Origin: Candidatus Magasanikiibacteriota bacterium
GTDB taxonomy: Bacteria > Patescibacteriota > Patescibacteriia > Magasanikbacterales > UBA922
Length of the DNA: 64,000 nucleotides
Assembly (NCBI GenBank): GCA_003518365.1
Contig: DOYU01000019.1
Span: 43,433-107,432 of the forward strand
Reading direction: 5' to 3'
In this document: piece after piece, positions 51,386-60,084 of the stretch
Layout of the letters: every line of letters begins with the position of its first letter
Numbering within the stretch: position 1 is the first letter of the stretch
The notes under the pieces: model-generated
What the model was told of the DNA's origin: nothing
The model's database searches: none
The model's input: the letters and a program-made list of their open reading frames with translations, nothing else
Made by a program: the position numbers and the translations under genes

Positions 51386-52999
51386 ATGATGAAACGTCTC
51401 TTCACCAACACCCAATCCTCCATCACCGGCGCTGCCATCATCCTCGGGGCTGCGTCTTTTTTGAGTCGTATCATGGGTATTATTCGTGATCGTATTTTTG
51501 CGCATCAATTTGGGGCGGGTGATGTGCTGGATGCGTACTATGCAGCATTCCGTGTTCCTGATCTTGTCTACAATCTTCTGGTTGTAGGAGCACTGTCCGC
51601 GGGATTTATCCCCATCTTTCTTGAACTCAAACAAAAAAATAAGGCCGAAGCCTGGCATGTCACAAATAGCGTGCTCCATATTATTGCCATTGGATCGATG
51701 TTCGTATGCGCGGTTCTTTTTCTCTTCGCGCCAAGTATCATTCACGCCATTGTGCCAGGATTTGATGCAGAAAAACAAGCATTGACCGTCATGCTCTCAC
51801 GCATCATGTTTATCAGTCCGATCATCCTCGGGATCAGTAGTCTGGTGAGTGGTGTGTTGCAATCATACAAATCATTCCTCATCTATAGCATCACCCCTAT
51901 CATGTACAATCTTGGTATTATTATCGGTGCCGTCCTTTTTGTACCGATCTATGGGGTAGAAGGACTTGCCTATGGCGTCTTGCTTGGGGCCATATTGCAT
52001 TTGTGTATACAGTTGCCTACCTTGTTCCGCCTTGGTTTTCGCTATCGCCCTGTGATGGATGTAACCAATATCTCTGTGAGACGGATTGGAAAAATGATGA
52101 TTCCACGAACCATGAGTCTCGCCACAGCGCAAATAAATTTGATTGTTATGACCGTTCTTGCCTCAACGCTTGGCGTGGGAAGTATTGCGATTTTTAATTT
52201 TGCAAACAATTTGCAATATTTCGCTGTGGGCATTATTGGTATTTCCTTTGCTGTTGCCGCGTTTCCTGCGTTGTCAGAATTGATTGCAAAAGGAAAACAA
52301 TCAGACATGATAGAACAACTCATCAGGACGACCAGACAAATTTTATTCTTCATTCTTCCGATGAGTATTCTTTTCCTTGTACTTCGCGCGCAGATTGTGA
52401 GAACCGTGTTGGGCAGTGGAGCATTTGATTGGGATGATACCATTGCAACAGCCGATACACTTGCCTTTTTTTCTTTTTCTCTCTTTGCACAAGCGCTCAT
52501 TCCCCTCTTGGCACGAGGCTTTTATGCACTCAAAGACACCTGGACGCCGTTTCTCATTGGACTTTCAAGTGCGCTTGTCAACATTCTCGCAGCACTCTAT
52601 TTGAAAGATATCTATGGCATTCAAGGATTGGCATTTGCGTTTAGTATCGCTGCAATCTTTCAAATAGTACTTATGTGGTTTTCTCTCAGGCATAAAGTTG
52701 GTCCTATGGGTGAAAAGTCCTTGTTACGTTTTCTTGGCAAAATTTCGTTTGCAACACTCTGTATGGCGATCATTGCGCAGTATTTGAAAGAACCACTTTC
52801 GTATCTCGTAGATATGACACGTCTCTGGGGAATTTTTCTTCAAGGGCTGGGTGCTGGGACGGTTGGCATCTTCATGTATATCCTACTTTGTTGGCTGCTC
52901 GGGGTAGAAGAAGTGGACATCATAAAAAAGAGTTTCAAAAAACGCTCACTCAAACTTGCCACAGTGGAAGCGTCTATCAATGAACCGGATGAGGTGTAA
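51386..52999 (+). CDS. murJ: Lipid II flippase MurJ
   Basis: 537 residues, about 14 membrane helices. N-terminal ASFLSRIMGIIRDRIFAHQFG (family RD motif) near residue 25, YYAAFRVPDLVYNLLVVGAL, and FLPMSILFLVLRAQIVRTVL near residue 325. It moves lipid II across the membrane for peptidoglycan. The C-terminus is a basic cytoplasmic tail. Followed by a bidirectional terminator. Confidence 0.93.
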   Translation: MMKRLFTNTQSSITGAAIILGAASFLSRIMGIIRDRIFAHQFGAGDVLDAYYAAFRVPDLVYNLLVVGALSAGFIPIFLELKQKNKAEAWHVTNSVLHIIAIGSMFVCAVLFLFAPSIIHAIVPGFDAEKQALTVMLSRIMFISPIILGISSLVSGVLQSYKSFLIYSITPIMYNLGIIIGAVLFVPIYGVEGLAYGVLLGAILHLCIQLPTLFRLGFRYRPVMDVTNISVRRIGKMMIPRTMSLATAQINLIVMTVLASTLGVGSIAIFNFANNLQYFAVGIIGISFAVAAFPALSELIAKGKQSDMIEQLIRTTRQILFFILPMSILFLVLRAQIVRTVLGSGAFDWDDTIATADTLAFFSFSLFAQALIPLLARGFYALKDTWTPFLIGLSSALVNILAALYLKDIYGIQGLAFAFSIAAIFQIVLMWFSLRHKVGPMGEKSLLRFLGKISFATLCMAIIAQYLKEPLSYLVDMTRLWGIFLQGLGAGTVGIFMYILLCWLLGVEEVDIIKKSFKKRSLKLATVEASINEPDEV

Positions 53000-53031
53000 T
53001 TTCATGTATCACAAATCATATAACATAAAAC

Positions 53032-53134
53032 AAAAAGCCACGAACAATCGTTCGTGGCTTTTTGAATCTGGCCGACGTACGTGGTACGTCGGCCTTCATG
53101 TCCTTCTCGCCGCACGGCGTGCGCTGCGAGCCCT
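53032..53134 (-). terminator. Three hairpins ending in a bidirectional terminator
   Basis: After the 53133 stop on the minus strand: CTCGC/GCGAG with inner CGCAC/GTGCG (53110-53134), an 11-bp GGCCGACGTAC/GTACGTCGGCC (53070-53094), then AAAAAGCCACGAAC / GTTCGTGGCTTTTT (53032-53063), which also ends murJ on the + strand. Confidence 0.85.
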
Positions 53135-53813
53135 AATGTTCCTTGATACATTTCTCGCGGTAATGCTCGGCCGCGAGATAGATCGCCGGGTTGAGCCCGG
53201 TCACGTCAGCGAGTCCCTTCACCGTGGCCCACATGGAGATAGGCTGAGTGAACTTCGCACCAGTGCAGTCTGAACCAGTGAAGTTTGCTCCGGTAAAATC
53301 CGCACCGCTAAAGTCCGCCTCGATGAAGATTGCACCAGTAAAGTCCGTATTAATCAGGCGTGTCTGGGTGAGCTTCGCCTCAGTAAAGTCCGCCTCGGTA
53401 AACTTTGCCTTTGTGAGCTCTGCCCTGGTAAGAATAGCTCTGGTAAGATCGGAACCTCTGAATTCAGCTGCACTCAGATTCGCCCAAGAGAGATCTGCAC
53501 TCTCAAAACACCCCCCAGTGATCTTCACTCTGGTAAAGTCTGATTGACTGAGATTTGCTTCAAAAAACCACACTCCAGAAAGCTTCGCTCCAGTGAAATA
53601 TGCACCACAGAAATTCGCTCCTTTGAAGTTTGCCCTTCGAAGGTCAGCACCCAGGAGTTTCGCCCTGCTCAGGTTCGCCCCACAAAGATACTTATTATTG
53701 AAGTCCGCCCCACGGAGGTCTATCCAATAAGCATCAGCCCCCTGACGTAACGTGTTACTCTCACTTACCTTCTCTGCCTCGAGGAGAGTACGATAACTAC
53801 GCTTCTTTGACAC
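53133..53813 (-). CDS. Pentapeptide-repeat protein
   Basis: 226 residues, GTG start with GGGAGG upstream. About 25 consecutive pentapeptides of the A(D/N/K)LxxA type (FNNKYLCGANLSRAKLLGAD; RANFKGANFCGAYFTGAKLS) forming a right-handed quadrilateral helix, followed by a short helical C-terminus. Some family members mimic DNA and protect gyrase; the role here is unknown. GC-richer than lepA or murJ and built as a single-gene unit with a promoter and three-hairpin 3' end. Confidence 0.9.
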   Translation of the reverse strand: MSKKRSYRTLLEAEKVSESNTLRQGADAYWIDLRGADFNNKYLCGANLSRAKLLGADLRRANFKGANFCGAYFTGAKLSGVWFFEANLSQSDFTRVKITGGCFESADLSWANLSAAEFRGSDLTRAILTRAELTKAKFTEADFTEAKLTQTRLINTDFTGAIFIEADFSGADFTGANFTGSDCTGAKFTQPISMWATVKGLADVTGLNPAIYLAAEHYREKCIKEH

Positions 53814-53873
53814 GGTTTTTCCCTCCCGTATTATTTTTTCTTCTCTCTAGCACGACGCACTGGAGAGCTAAAA

Positions 53874-53902
53874 ACCATAACACATTTTCCTCCTTTTATC
53901 AA
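53874..53902 (-). promoter_or_regulatory. Promoter of the pentapeptide-repeat gene
   Basis: Minus strand TTGATA, 17 bases, TATGGT. Confidence 0.6.
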
Positions 53903-53952
53903 TAGCAACCTGACAAGAAACATTTTTATCAAAAAAAAACTGTTTTCAACCC

Positions 53953-53981
53953 TTGCAAAAAGACAAAAAATAGCCTAATAT
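53953..53981 (+). promoter_or_regulatory. Promoter of lepA (leaderless)
   Basis: TTGCAA, 17 bases, TAATAT; expected start about 53988, three bases before the ATG. Confidence 0.6.
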
Positions 53982-53990
53982 AAGCACATT

Positions 53991-55784
53991 ATGGAAACCA
54001 AAAACATCCGCAATTTCTGCATTATCGCCCACATCGACCATGGTAAATCTACCCTTGCGGATCGATTTCTTGAAGTTACCGGCACGATCGATAAACGCAA
54101 CATGAAAAACCAGCTGCTTGATACCATGGATATCGAACAAGAACGTGGTATTACTATCAAACTCCAGCCAGTCCGCATGCTATATCAGGACCATATTCTG
54201 AATCTCATTGATACACCAGGCCATGTTGATTTCTCATACGAAGTCTCCCGTTCTCTTGCTGCAGTCGAGGGAGCCATTCTCCTCGTCGATGCCAGTCAAG
54301 GTGTGCAAGCTCAGACGATTGCAAACCTGTATCTTGCGATTGAACAAAACCTCACGATTATCCCTGTCATGAATAAGATTGATTTGCCAAATGCAAATCC
54401 AGAAAAAGTCGCAGAAGAAATTATTCATCTCATCGGCTGCAAGCGCGAAGATATCTTAAGCTGTTCAGGAAAAACTGGAGAAGGCGTGCCAGAAGTCCTC
54501 GCAGCAGTCATTGCCCAAATCCCAGCACCAGTCGATACAAAGGCAGCTCCGGCACGGGCTCTTATTTTTGATTCTTTTTTTGATGATTATCGCGGCGTGA
54601 TTGCATCAGTGAGAATGCAAGATGGTGAACTGAAAAAAGGTGACAAGATCGTATTCATGGGAAGCGGCATCCATGGCGAGGTGCTCGACACCGGCCACTA
54701 TGCCCCACAGATGGTCTCTGACAAGATGCTTGAAAACGGGCATACAGGATACGTTGTGAGTGGACTCAAAGAAATCGGGAATGTCCGAGTCGGTGATACG
54801 ATTACACTCGAAAAAACACCAGCAACATCACAACTGCCTGGATATAAAGAAGTCAAACCCATGGTTTTTGCAGGCGTCTTTCCAAACGAAGGAGACGCAT
54901 ATAGTGAAATGCGAGATGCCATGGACAAATTAAAATTAAACGACTCTGCCCTTTTCTTTGAACCAGAACATTCCCAAGCACTTGGCTTTGGTTTTCGCTG
55001 CGGTTTCCTCGGCATGTTGCATCTTGAAATTTTTCAAGAACGACTTCGCCGTGAATTTGATATTGATATTATTGCGACCGTACCAAGTGTTGCCTACCAT
55101 ATTTTTAAAACCAATGGAGAAGAAATCACGATAAAAAGTCCACAAGATCTCCCAGACGTCCAACAAATAGAGCATATCGAAGAGCCCTGGATGGATGTGG
55201 ATATTATTGTGCCAGAAAATTTTATTGGCAACATCATGAGTCTTGTTGCTGAACGCAAAGGTATCTATGCAAACACAGAATATCTCAGCGCCGGTTCATC
55301 ACAGCGAGCCATGCTGCACTATCAGATGCCACTGGCGTCGCTTATCACAGATTTTTATGATAAGCTAAAAAGTGTCTCAAGTGGATACGCGTCTATGAAT
55401 TATGAGTTCAAAGATTATCGAAAATCTGATGTTGTCAAAATGGATATTTTAATTGCAGAAGAAGCTGTAGAAGCACTCTCTCTCCTCGTTTGGAGAGACG
55501 AAGCACACAATATCGGGAAAAAAATCGTAAACTCACTCAAAGACACACTCCCGCGACAGCAATTTGTCATCAAAATTCAAGCAACGATTGGAGGAAAAGT
55601 CATTGCAGGAGAAAAAATTTCAGCTCTCAGAAAAGATGTGACCGCAAAGTTGTACGGTGGAGATGTCACACGAAAACGAAAACTGCTTGAAAAACAAAAG
55701 AAAGGAAAAAAGAAAATGATGGCTATGGGAAAAGGAAAAGTGGACATTCCAACAGAAGCATATCTCGCCGTATTAAAACGGTAA
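53991..55784 (+). CDS. lepA: Elongation factor 4 (LepA)
   Basis: 597 residues. GTPase motifs AHIDHGKST at residue 13, DTPGHVD near residue 78 and MNKIDLPNA near residue 130, then domains II, III, V and the LepA-specific C-terminal domain (VDIPTEAYLAVLKR end). It acts on ribosomes in stress and back-translocates tRNA. Very short or no leader. Confidence 0.97.
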   Translation: METKNIRNFCIIAHIDHGKSTLADRFLEVTGTIDKRNMKNQLLDTMDIEQERGITIKLQPVRMLYQDHILNLIDTPGHVDFSYEVSRSLAAVEGAILLVDASQGVQAQTIANLYLAIEQNLTIIPVMNKIDLPNANPEKVAEEIIHLIGCKREDILSCSGKTGEGVPEVLAAVIAQIPAPVDTKAAPARALIFDSFFDDYRGVIASVRMQDGELKKGDKIVFMGSGIHGEVLDTGHYAPQMVSDKMLENGHTGYVVSGLKEIGNVRVGDTITLEKTPATSQLPGYKEVKPMVFAGVFPNEGDAYSEMRDAMDKLKLNDSALFFEPEHSQALGFGFRCGFLGMLHLEIFQERLRREFDIDIIATVPSVAYHIFKTNGEEITIKSPQDLPDVQQIEHIEEPWMDVDIIVPENFIGNIMSLVAERKGIYANTEYLSAGSSQRAMLHYQMPLASLITDFYDKLKSVSSGYASMNYEFKDYRKSDVVKMDILIAEEAVEALSLLVWRDEAHNIGKKIVNSLKDTLPRQQFVIKIQATIGGKVIAGEKISALRKDVTAKLYGGDVTRKRKLLEKQKKGKKKMMAMGKGKVDIPTEAYLAVLKR

Positions 55785-55805
55785 CGTTCATCTAACCCCA
55801 CATCT

Positions 55806-56297
55806 ATGTATATAAAACTGTTTGTTACAGGAGGCACCTTTGATAAAGAATACAATGAACTCACAGGAGAACTTGTCTTCCACGACACACACATTCAAGA
55901 AATGCTCCTCAGAGGTCGTGCCAAACTTGACGTGAATGTGCGCACGCTCATGATGATTGACAGTCTGTTTATGACACGAGAAGACAGACATATTATTCTC
56001 GATCATTGTCAAAAAACAGAAGCAGAGAAAATCGTTATCACGCATGGTACTGACACCATGGTAGAGACAGCAAAACTCCTTGCCTCCGAAATTCATGACA
56101 AAACAATCGTCCTCACCGGCGCGATGATCCCTTACACATTTGGCAGCTCAGATGGACAGTTTAATCTTGGCAGTGCACTCGCCTTTGCACAAACCCTCGA
56201 ACCAGGCGTGTATATCGCTATGAACGGGCGCTACTTCCAATGGTCAAATGTACAAAAAAATAAACAAACCGGCATATTTGAAGAGCTCACTTCGTAA
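55806..56297 (+). CDS. Single-domain asparaginase-like protein
   Basis: 163 residues. Contains the catalytic elements of L-asparaginase: KLFVTGGTFDKEYN at the N-terminus and ITHGTDTMVETAKLL near residue 80, ending TGIFEELTS. Full asparaginases are about 330 residues with a second C-terminal domain; this stops after the first. It may be active as a dimer or have another role; homologues of this length are known in the family. 21 bases after lepA. Confidence 0.85.
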   Translation: MYIKLFVTGGTFDKEYNELTGELVFHDTHIQEMLLRGRAKLDVNVRTLMMIDSLFMTREDRHIILDHCQKTEAEKIVITHGTDTMVETAKLLASEIHDKTIVLTGAMIPYTFGSSDGQFNLGSALAFAQTLEPGVYIAMNGRYFQWSNVQKNKQTGIFEELTS

Positions 56298-56307
56298 CAT
56301 CCCCTCT

Positions 56308-56406
56308 ATGCAACACAAACACATGAAAATTTCATGGCTCATCATCTCTGCAATCGCGATCTTGAGTATGATCTTCTTTAGCATCCTCCCTGCATTCTAT
56401 AGCTAA
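56308..56406 (+). CDS. Small single-helix membrane protein (32 aa)
   Basis: 32 codons, MQHKHMKISWLIISAIAILS, then MIFFSILPAFYS and TAA. A basic start and one membrane helix of about 22 residues. The gene fits exactly between the asparaginase-like stop and the 56412 start. No SD seen; not recognised. Translation is inferred from tight spacing only. Confidence 0.45.
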   Translation: MQHKHMKISWLIISAIAILSMIFFSILPAFYS

Positions 56407-56411
56407 CACGC

Positions 56412-56804
56412 ATGCCAACATTTCGAAAGTCACATAGTGAATTTCACCCTCATCACATCTACCAGCTCGAAGTGATCTTTCTTTTTTTCATTGGATTTTG
56501 TTTGTTCTTTGCGTACTTTTTGATCATGGAGTACTACCAATTGGATATGGCTACTGCCCAATGGTATTTTGTGGCACCATGGACAGCGATCTATACACTC
56601 TGGTGCCTCACACTCAGAACAAATATACCAAAGGATGAACAAATTACTGCTCTCAAACGGCCAATCATTCACTGGATGCTTTTGGGTATCATGCTTCTTG
56701 CCTACCAACTAGAACCCATTAACCTGGAACGATTGTATAGCTTTGACATCACTTTTTTTGTCTTTACCATATTTCTGGCAGATTCATATTGGGACTTCAT
56801 ATAA
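56412..56804 (+). CDS. Small polytopic membrane protein
   Basis: 130 residues. Four hydrophobic segments (about 22-43, 53-68, 85-100, 108-126) with a His-rich cytoplasmic start (HSEFHPHHIY). Acidic residues sit in helix ends (MEYYQLD, FLADSYWDF). Not recognised. Six bases after the small membrane ORF. Confidence 0.6.
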   Translation: MPTFRKSHSEFHPHHIYQLEVIFLFFIGFCLFFAYFLIMEYYQLDMATAQWYFVAPWTAIYTLWCLTLRTNIPKDEQITALKRPIIHWMLLGIMLLAYQLEPINLERLYSFDITFFVFTIFLADSYWDFI

Positions 56805-56824
56805 TCCGAATATGACGAATCTTT

Positions 56825-56905
56825 ATCCGAATCTACAAATATCCGAATACCTACAAATCTTCTTTGAAAGATATTCGTAATATTAGGATATTTGTAGATT
56901 CGGAT
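56825..56905. repeat. 20-bp perfect inverted word array before recJ
   Basis: Arms at 56825-56844 (start ATCCGAATCT) and 56886-56905 are perfect complements of 20 bases. More ATCCGAAT copies fill the left flank from 56802. The recJ ATG follows 15 bases after the right arm. Confidence 0.8.
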
Positions 56906-56920
56906 TATTATATTTGTACT

Positions 56921-58711
56921 ATGGAAAAACAATGGTCGATCTTAGACCTTCCCCCACAATCATTTTTGGACGAACATCCTGAACTGCCACCCATCGTCGC
57001 AAATTTGTTGTATCATCGTAATATCAAAGAACAACAAGATATTGATATTTTTCTTGGTCCAGACTATAGCCGTGATGTGCATGATCCATATTTATTTCAA
57101 GATATGGAAAAGGCAGTCGCACGCATCAACCAAGCAATTGAACAAAATGAACGAGTTACAGTACACGGGGATTATGATGCAGACGGGGTATCTGGCGCTA
57201 CTATTTTGACGACCATGTTTCGCTCACTTGGATATGAAAACACAGATATCTATATTCCCCATCGTGAAACAGAAGGATATGGATTGAATCTCAATACCGT
57301 CAAACTGCTCCATGAACAAGGAACGACACTCATCATCACCTGCGACTGTGGTATTAGCAATACACCAGAAGTAGCCCTCGCCAATGAACTCGGGATAGAT
57401 GTGATTATTACCGACCACCACTCTATTCCAGCAGTACTGCCAGCAGCAATTGCAATTATCCATCCAAAAATAGAAGGGGAACCCTATCCAGACAAAACAC
57501 TTGCAGGAGGTGCTGTTGCATTCAAAGTCCTCCAAGCAATGTTCAAAAAACATGCTGAAGCACATGAGACATTGCCAAATGGAGAACTCCATGCCTCTGC
57601 AGAAAAATGGCTCCTCGACATGGTCGCGATTGCGACCGTGGCAGACATGGTTCCCCTCCTCGGTGAATCTCGCACTCTCACAAAATATGGTCTGATCGTA
57701 ATGAACAAAGCAAAACGTATAGGCCTCAGAAAGCTTCTCCTTGAAGCAGGCATTATGCATGCAGACGGATCGATGAAATATCCTATTACCGAAGAAACCA
57801 TTGGATTTCGTATTGCTCCATGGATCAATGCTGCAGGCCGTATTGACCATGCAAATGTAGCATACAATCTTTTTACAACCACAAGTCCGACAGAAGCCGT
57901 CGATCTTGCGTACAAACTCAATCAAAATAATATCGAACGTCAAGCCATGACAGAAATGTATGTGGCAGAAGCAACAAGACAAGTCGAACAAGAACAAAAA
58001 GAGGCACCGGTTCTCTTTGTCTATCATGAAAGCTGGAATCCTGGTGTCGTAGGGCTTGTTGCCAGCAGAATAAAAAATACCTATGACAAACCAGTCATCG
58101 CCATGACAAGCAATGAATCTGGCATTATGGGATCAGGACGAAGTGTGGAAGGATTCAATATGATCGAGGCTATCCAATCTATGCCAGAATTTTTTGATAA
58201 ATTTGGTGGACATCCTATGGCATGTGGCTTTACCCTAGCATCTCCAGAAAAACGAGCAGAATTCCAACAGGCACTTTCAAATATATTTGTAGAAAAAACA
58301 GCAGGCATGGATTTGTCACCAAAACTTATGATTGAGGCAGACATTGATCTCGATACGATCAATTGGAATTTGTACGAACTGCTTGAAAAATTTTCTCCCT
58401 TTGGCCAAGCAAATCCAAAACCACGGTATCTTGCAAAAGATGTTACCATTTTTTCTCTTCAGTCTATTGGCAAGTCGCAAGGACATCTCAAAATGGTCCT
58501 CCAACATCATACGAAAAAAATGCACAAAGCCATTGGCTGGGGACTGGCAGATGCCACTCGTGGTGATGGCAATGACTGGAGTAAGGTATTGAAGGCTGGA
58601 GACCATGTTGATATAGTATGTGAGATTGGATTGAATGAATGGAATGGCAATCGAGAATTGCAGTTAACTATTACAGATATTCGGAAGGCTGAGAAAGCTG
58701 AGCAGGCTTAG
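56921..58711 (+). CDS. recJ: Single-stranded-DNA exonuclease RecJ
   Basis: 596 residues from MEKQWSILDLPPQSF; the 19-codon extension upstream is repeat-derived. DHH superfamily: VHGDYDADGVSGATIL near residue 85, CDCGISN, ITDHHSIP near residue 165, NAAGRIDHAN near residue 305 and the DHHA1 motif SGRSVEGFNMIEAI near residue 405 with GGHPMACGF. It degrades 5' ends of ssDNA. Starts a plus-strand group ending in a sanitation set. Confidence 0.95.
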   Translation: MEKQWSILDLPPQSFLDEHPELPPIVANLLYHRNIKEQQDIDIFLGPDYSRDVHDPYLFQDMEKAVARINQAIEQNERVTVHGDYDADGVSGATILTTMFRSLGYENTDIYIPHRETEGYGLNLNTVKLLHEQGTTLIITCDCGISNTPEVALANELGIDVIITDHHSIPAVLPAAIAIIHPKIEGEPYPDKTLAGGAVAFKVLQAMFKKHAEAHETLPNGELHASAEKWLLDMVAIATVADMVPLLGESRTLTKYGLIVMNKAKRIGLRKLLLEAGIMHADGSMKYPITEETIGFRIAPWINAAGRIDHANVAYNLFTTTSPTEAVDLAYKLNQNNIERQAMTEMYVAEATRQVEQEQKEAPVLFVYHESWNPGVVGLVASRIKNTYDKPVIAMTSNESGIMGSGRSVEGFNMIEAIQSMPEFFDKFGGHPMACGFTLASPEKRAEFQQALSNIFVEKTAGMDLSPKLMIEADIDLDTINWNLYELLEKFSPFGQANPKPRYLAKDVTIFSLQSIGKSQGHLKMVLQHHTKKMHKAIGWGLADATRGDGNDWSKVLKAGDHVDIVCEIGLNEWNGNRELQLTITDIRKAEKAEQA

Positions 58712-58767
58712 AAGGCTTGTAAGGCTTTTTACATTATTCTAAGCATTCCAAGCCTTCTAAGCTTTTC
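58702..58767. repeat. AAGGCTT inverted word array between recJ and rnhA
   Basis: Arms around 58702-58727 and 58742-58767 pair imperfectly. The words AGAAGGCTT and CCAAGCCTTC are shared with 20555-20600 and 37271-37322. Confidence 0.65.
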
Positions 58768-58770
58768 ATT

Positions 58771-59172
58771 ATGAAATTATACCTACACACAGACGGAGGC
58801 TCTCGGAACAACCCAGGACCTTCGGCATCAGGCATTGTCATAAAAGATGATACAGGAAAGATTGTCGCATCCTACGGCGAATATCTTGGTATTCAAACCA
58901 ATAATTTTGCAGAATATTCTGCAGTGATTTCAGCACTTACAAAAGCAAAAGATCTTGGCGCAACAGAAATCGTGATCATTGCCGACAGTAAGCTCGTTGT
59001 CGAACAACTGAACAGACGATGGAAAGTAAAACATCCAAACATTCAACCTTTATTTCTCAAATGCTGGAATCTGATGCAACAGTTTAAAAAAGTCACCATC
59101 AAACATACCCTTCGCGCGGGAAATAAAGAAGCCGATGCAGAGGTGAATAAAGTGCTCGATGCACGCATGTAA
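58771..59172 (+). CDS. rnhA: RNase HI
   Basis: 133 residues. RNase H fold: LHTDGGSRNNPGP at residue 5 (first catalytic Asp), NFAEYSAVI near residue 45 (Glu), ADSKLVVEQLN near residue 72 (Asp), and AGNKEADAEVN near the end (final Asp). The substrate is the RNA strand of RNA-DNA hybrids. It lacks the basic protrusion of E. coli RNase HI. One base separates it from the NUDIX start. Confidence 0.93.
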   Translation: MKLYLHTDGGSRNNPGPSASGIVIKDDTGKIVASYGEYLGIQTNNFAEYSAVISALTKAKDLGATEIVIIADSKLVVEQLNRRWKVKHPNIQPLFLKCWNLMQQFKKVTIKHTLRAGNKEADAEVNKVLDARM

Positions 59173-59173
59173 T

Positions 59174-59614
59174 ATGTCAGCAACTCCAAAAGTAGGAACA
59201 TCTCACAATGGAAAAGATATGCACTATTCAGTTGGAGCAATGATTAAGCGTGGCGACACATATCTATTGATAGAACGGAATACGCCTCCATTTGGCTTTG
59301 CTGGTCCAGCAGGGCATATTGATGAAGGAGAACTGTCAGAAGATGCCGTCCGACGTGAAGTGCAAGAAGAGACAGGCTTTCAACTAACAAATGTCACTTT
59401 ACTTACAGCAGACGAAGAACTTGATTGGAACTGGTGTAGACGTGGCATAGAAGTTCATTCTTGGTATCTGTATGAAGGAAGTATTGAGGGAGATGTAGAC
59501 GAGACAAATGTTCGAGAAGTAAAATCAATTGGGTGGTATACCAAAGAACAGATAAAAACACTCACACTCGAACCTGTATGGAAATATTGGTTTAAAAAAT
59601 ACAATATTATATGA
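59174..59614 (+). CDS. NUDIX hydrolase
   Basis: 146 residues from MSATPKVGTSHNG. Complete NUDIX box GHIDEGELSEDAVRREVQEE at about residue 50, with all metal ligands. Beta strands and a WYLYEGSI/WYTKEQI closing part follow. Substrate likely a damaged or excess nucleotide, given its position between rnhA and a deoxyribosyltransferase-like gene, whose ATG overlaps the end of this gene by four bases. Confidence 0.88.
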   Translation: MSATPKVGTSHNGKDMHYSVGAMIKRGDTYLLIERNTPPFGFAGPAGHIDEGELSEDAVRREVQEETGFQLTNVTLLTADEELDWNWCRRGIEVHSWYLYEGSIEGDVDETNVREVKSIGWYTKEQIKTLTLEPVWKYWFKKYNII

Positions 59615-60027
59615 AAATAGCACTCTGCCACAGCATGCAATATGCTGAAAAAGCAAAAGAAGTACAACAATGGTTTCAAGCTCGTGGGCATGAAGCATTT
59701 CCTTCGTCATTTAATGAATTGTTTATAGGCCTCAGTGATGAAGAAAAAGAAACACTAAAACTAAAACAAAAATTTGAACTAGATGCTATTCGAGAGCATT
59801 GGGGTAATATAGAAAAATCAGACAAGGTCTTGATTCTCAATTACGACAAACACGGCATTCCAAATTATATTGGAGGCAATAGTTTTCTTGAAATGGGATT
59901 TGCATATATTCTCAAAAAACCGTTGTACCTTCTCAATCCGATTCCAGACATGCCCTATTATAAAACGGAAATTCAAGCAATGAAACCGATTGTGCTGAAT
60001 GGAGATTTTGAAAAGATATTAGAATAA
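59611..60027 (+). CDS. Nucleoside 2-deoxyribosyltransferase-like protein
   Basis: 138 residues. Rossmann-like MKIALCHSMQYAEKAKEVQQ start, DKVLILNYDKHGIPNYIGGN near residue 75 and the conserved FLEMGFAYILKKPLYLLNPIP near residue 93, which matches the nucleoside 2-deoxyribosyltransferase/NDT-like fold (catalytic Glu in FLEMG). It may move bases between deoxyribosides or hydrolyse nucleotides. Overlap with the NUDIX gene means coupled translation. Confidence 0.75.
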   Translation: MKIALCHSMQYAEKAKEVQQWFQARGHEAFPSSFNELFIGLSDEEKETLKLKQKFELDAIREHWGNIEKSDKVLILNYDKHGIPNYIGGNSFLEMGFAYILKKPLYLLNPIPDMPYYKTEIQAMKPIVLNGDFEKILE

Positions 60028-60056
60028 TTGACGATCTTCAGAAAAGCTCATATACT
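60028..60056 (+). promoter_or_regulatory. Promoter of the 60085 gene
   Basis: TTGACG, 17 bases, TATACT. The SD AAGGAGAGG lies just before the ATG. Confidence 0.65.
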
Positions 60057-60084
60057 ATCATTTCTAACTATTAAGGAGAGGTAT

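Noticed and set aside
57224..58027. 267-codon minus-strand ORF
   Set aside because: Fully antisense to recJ motifs; shadow frame.
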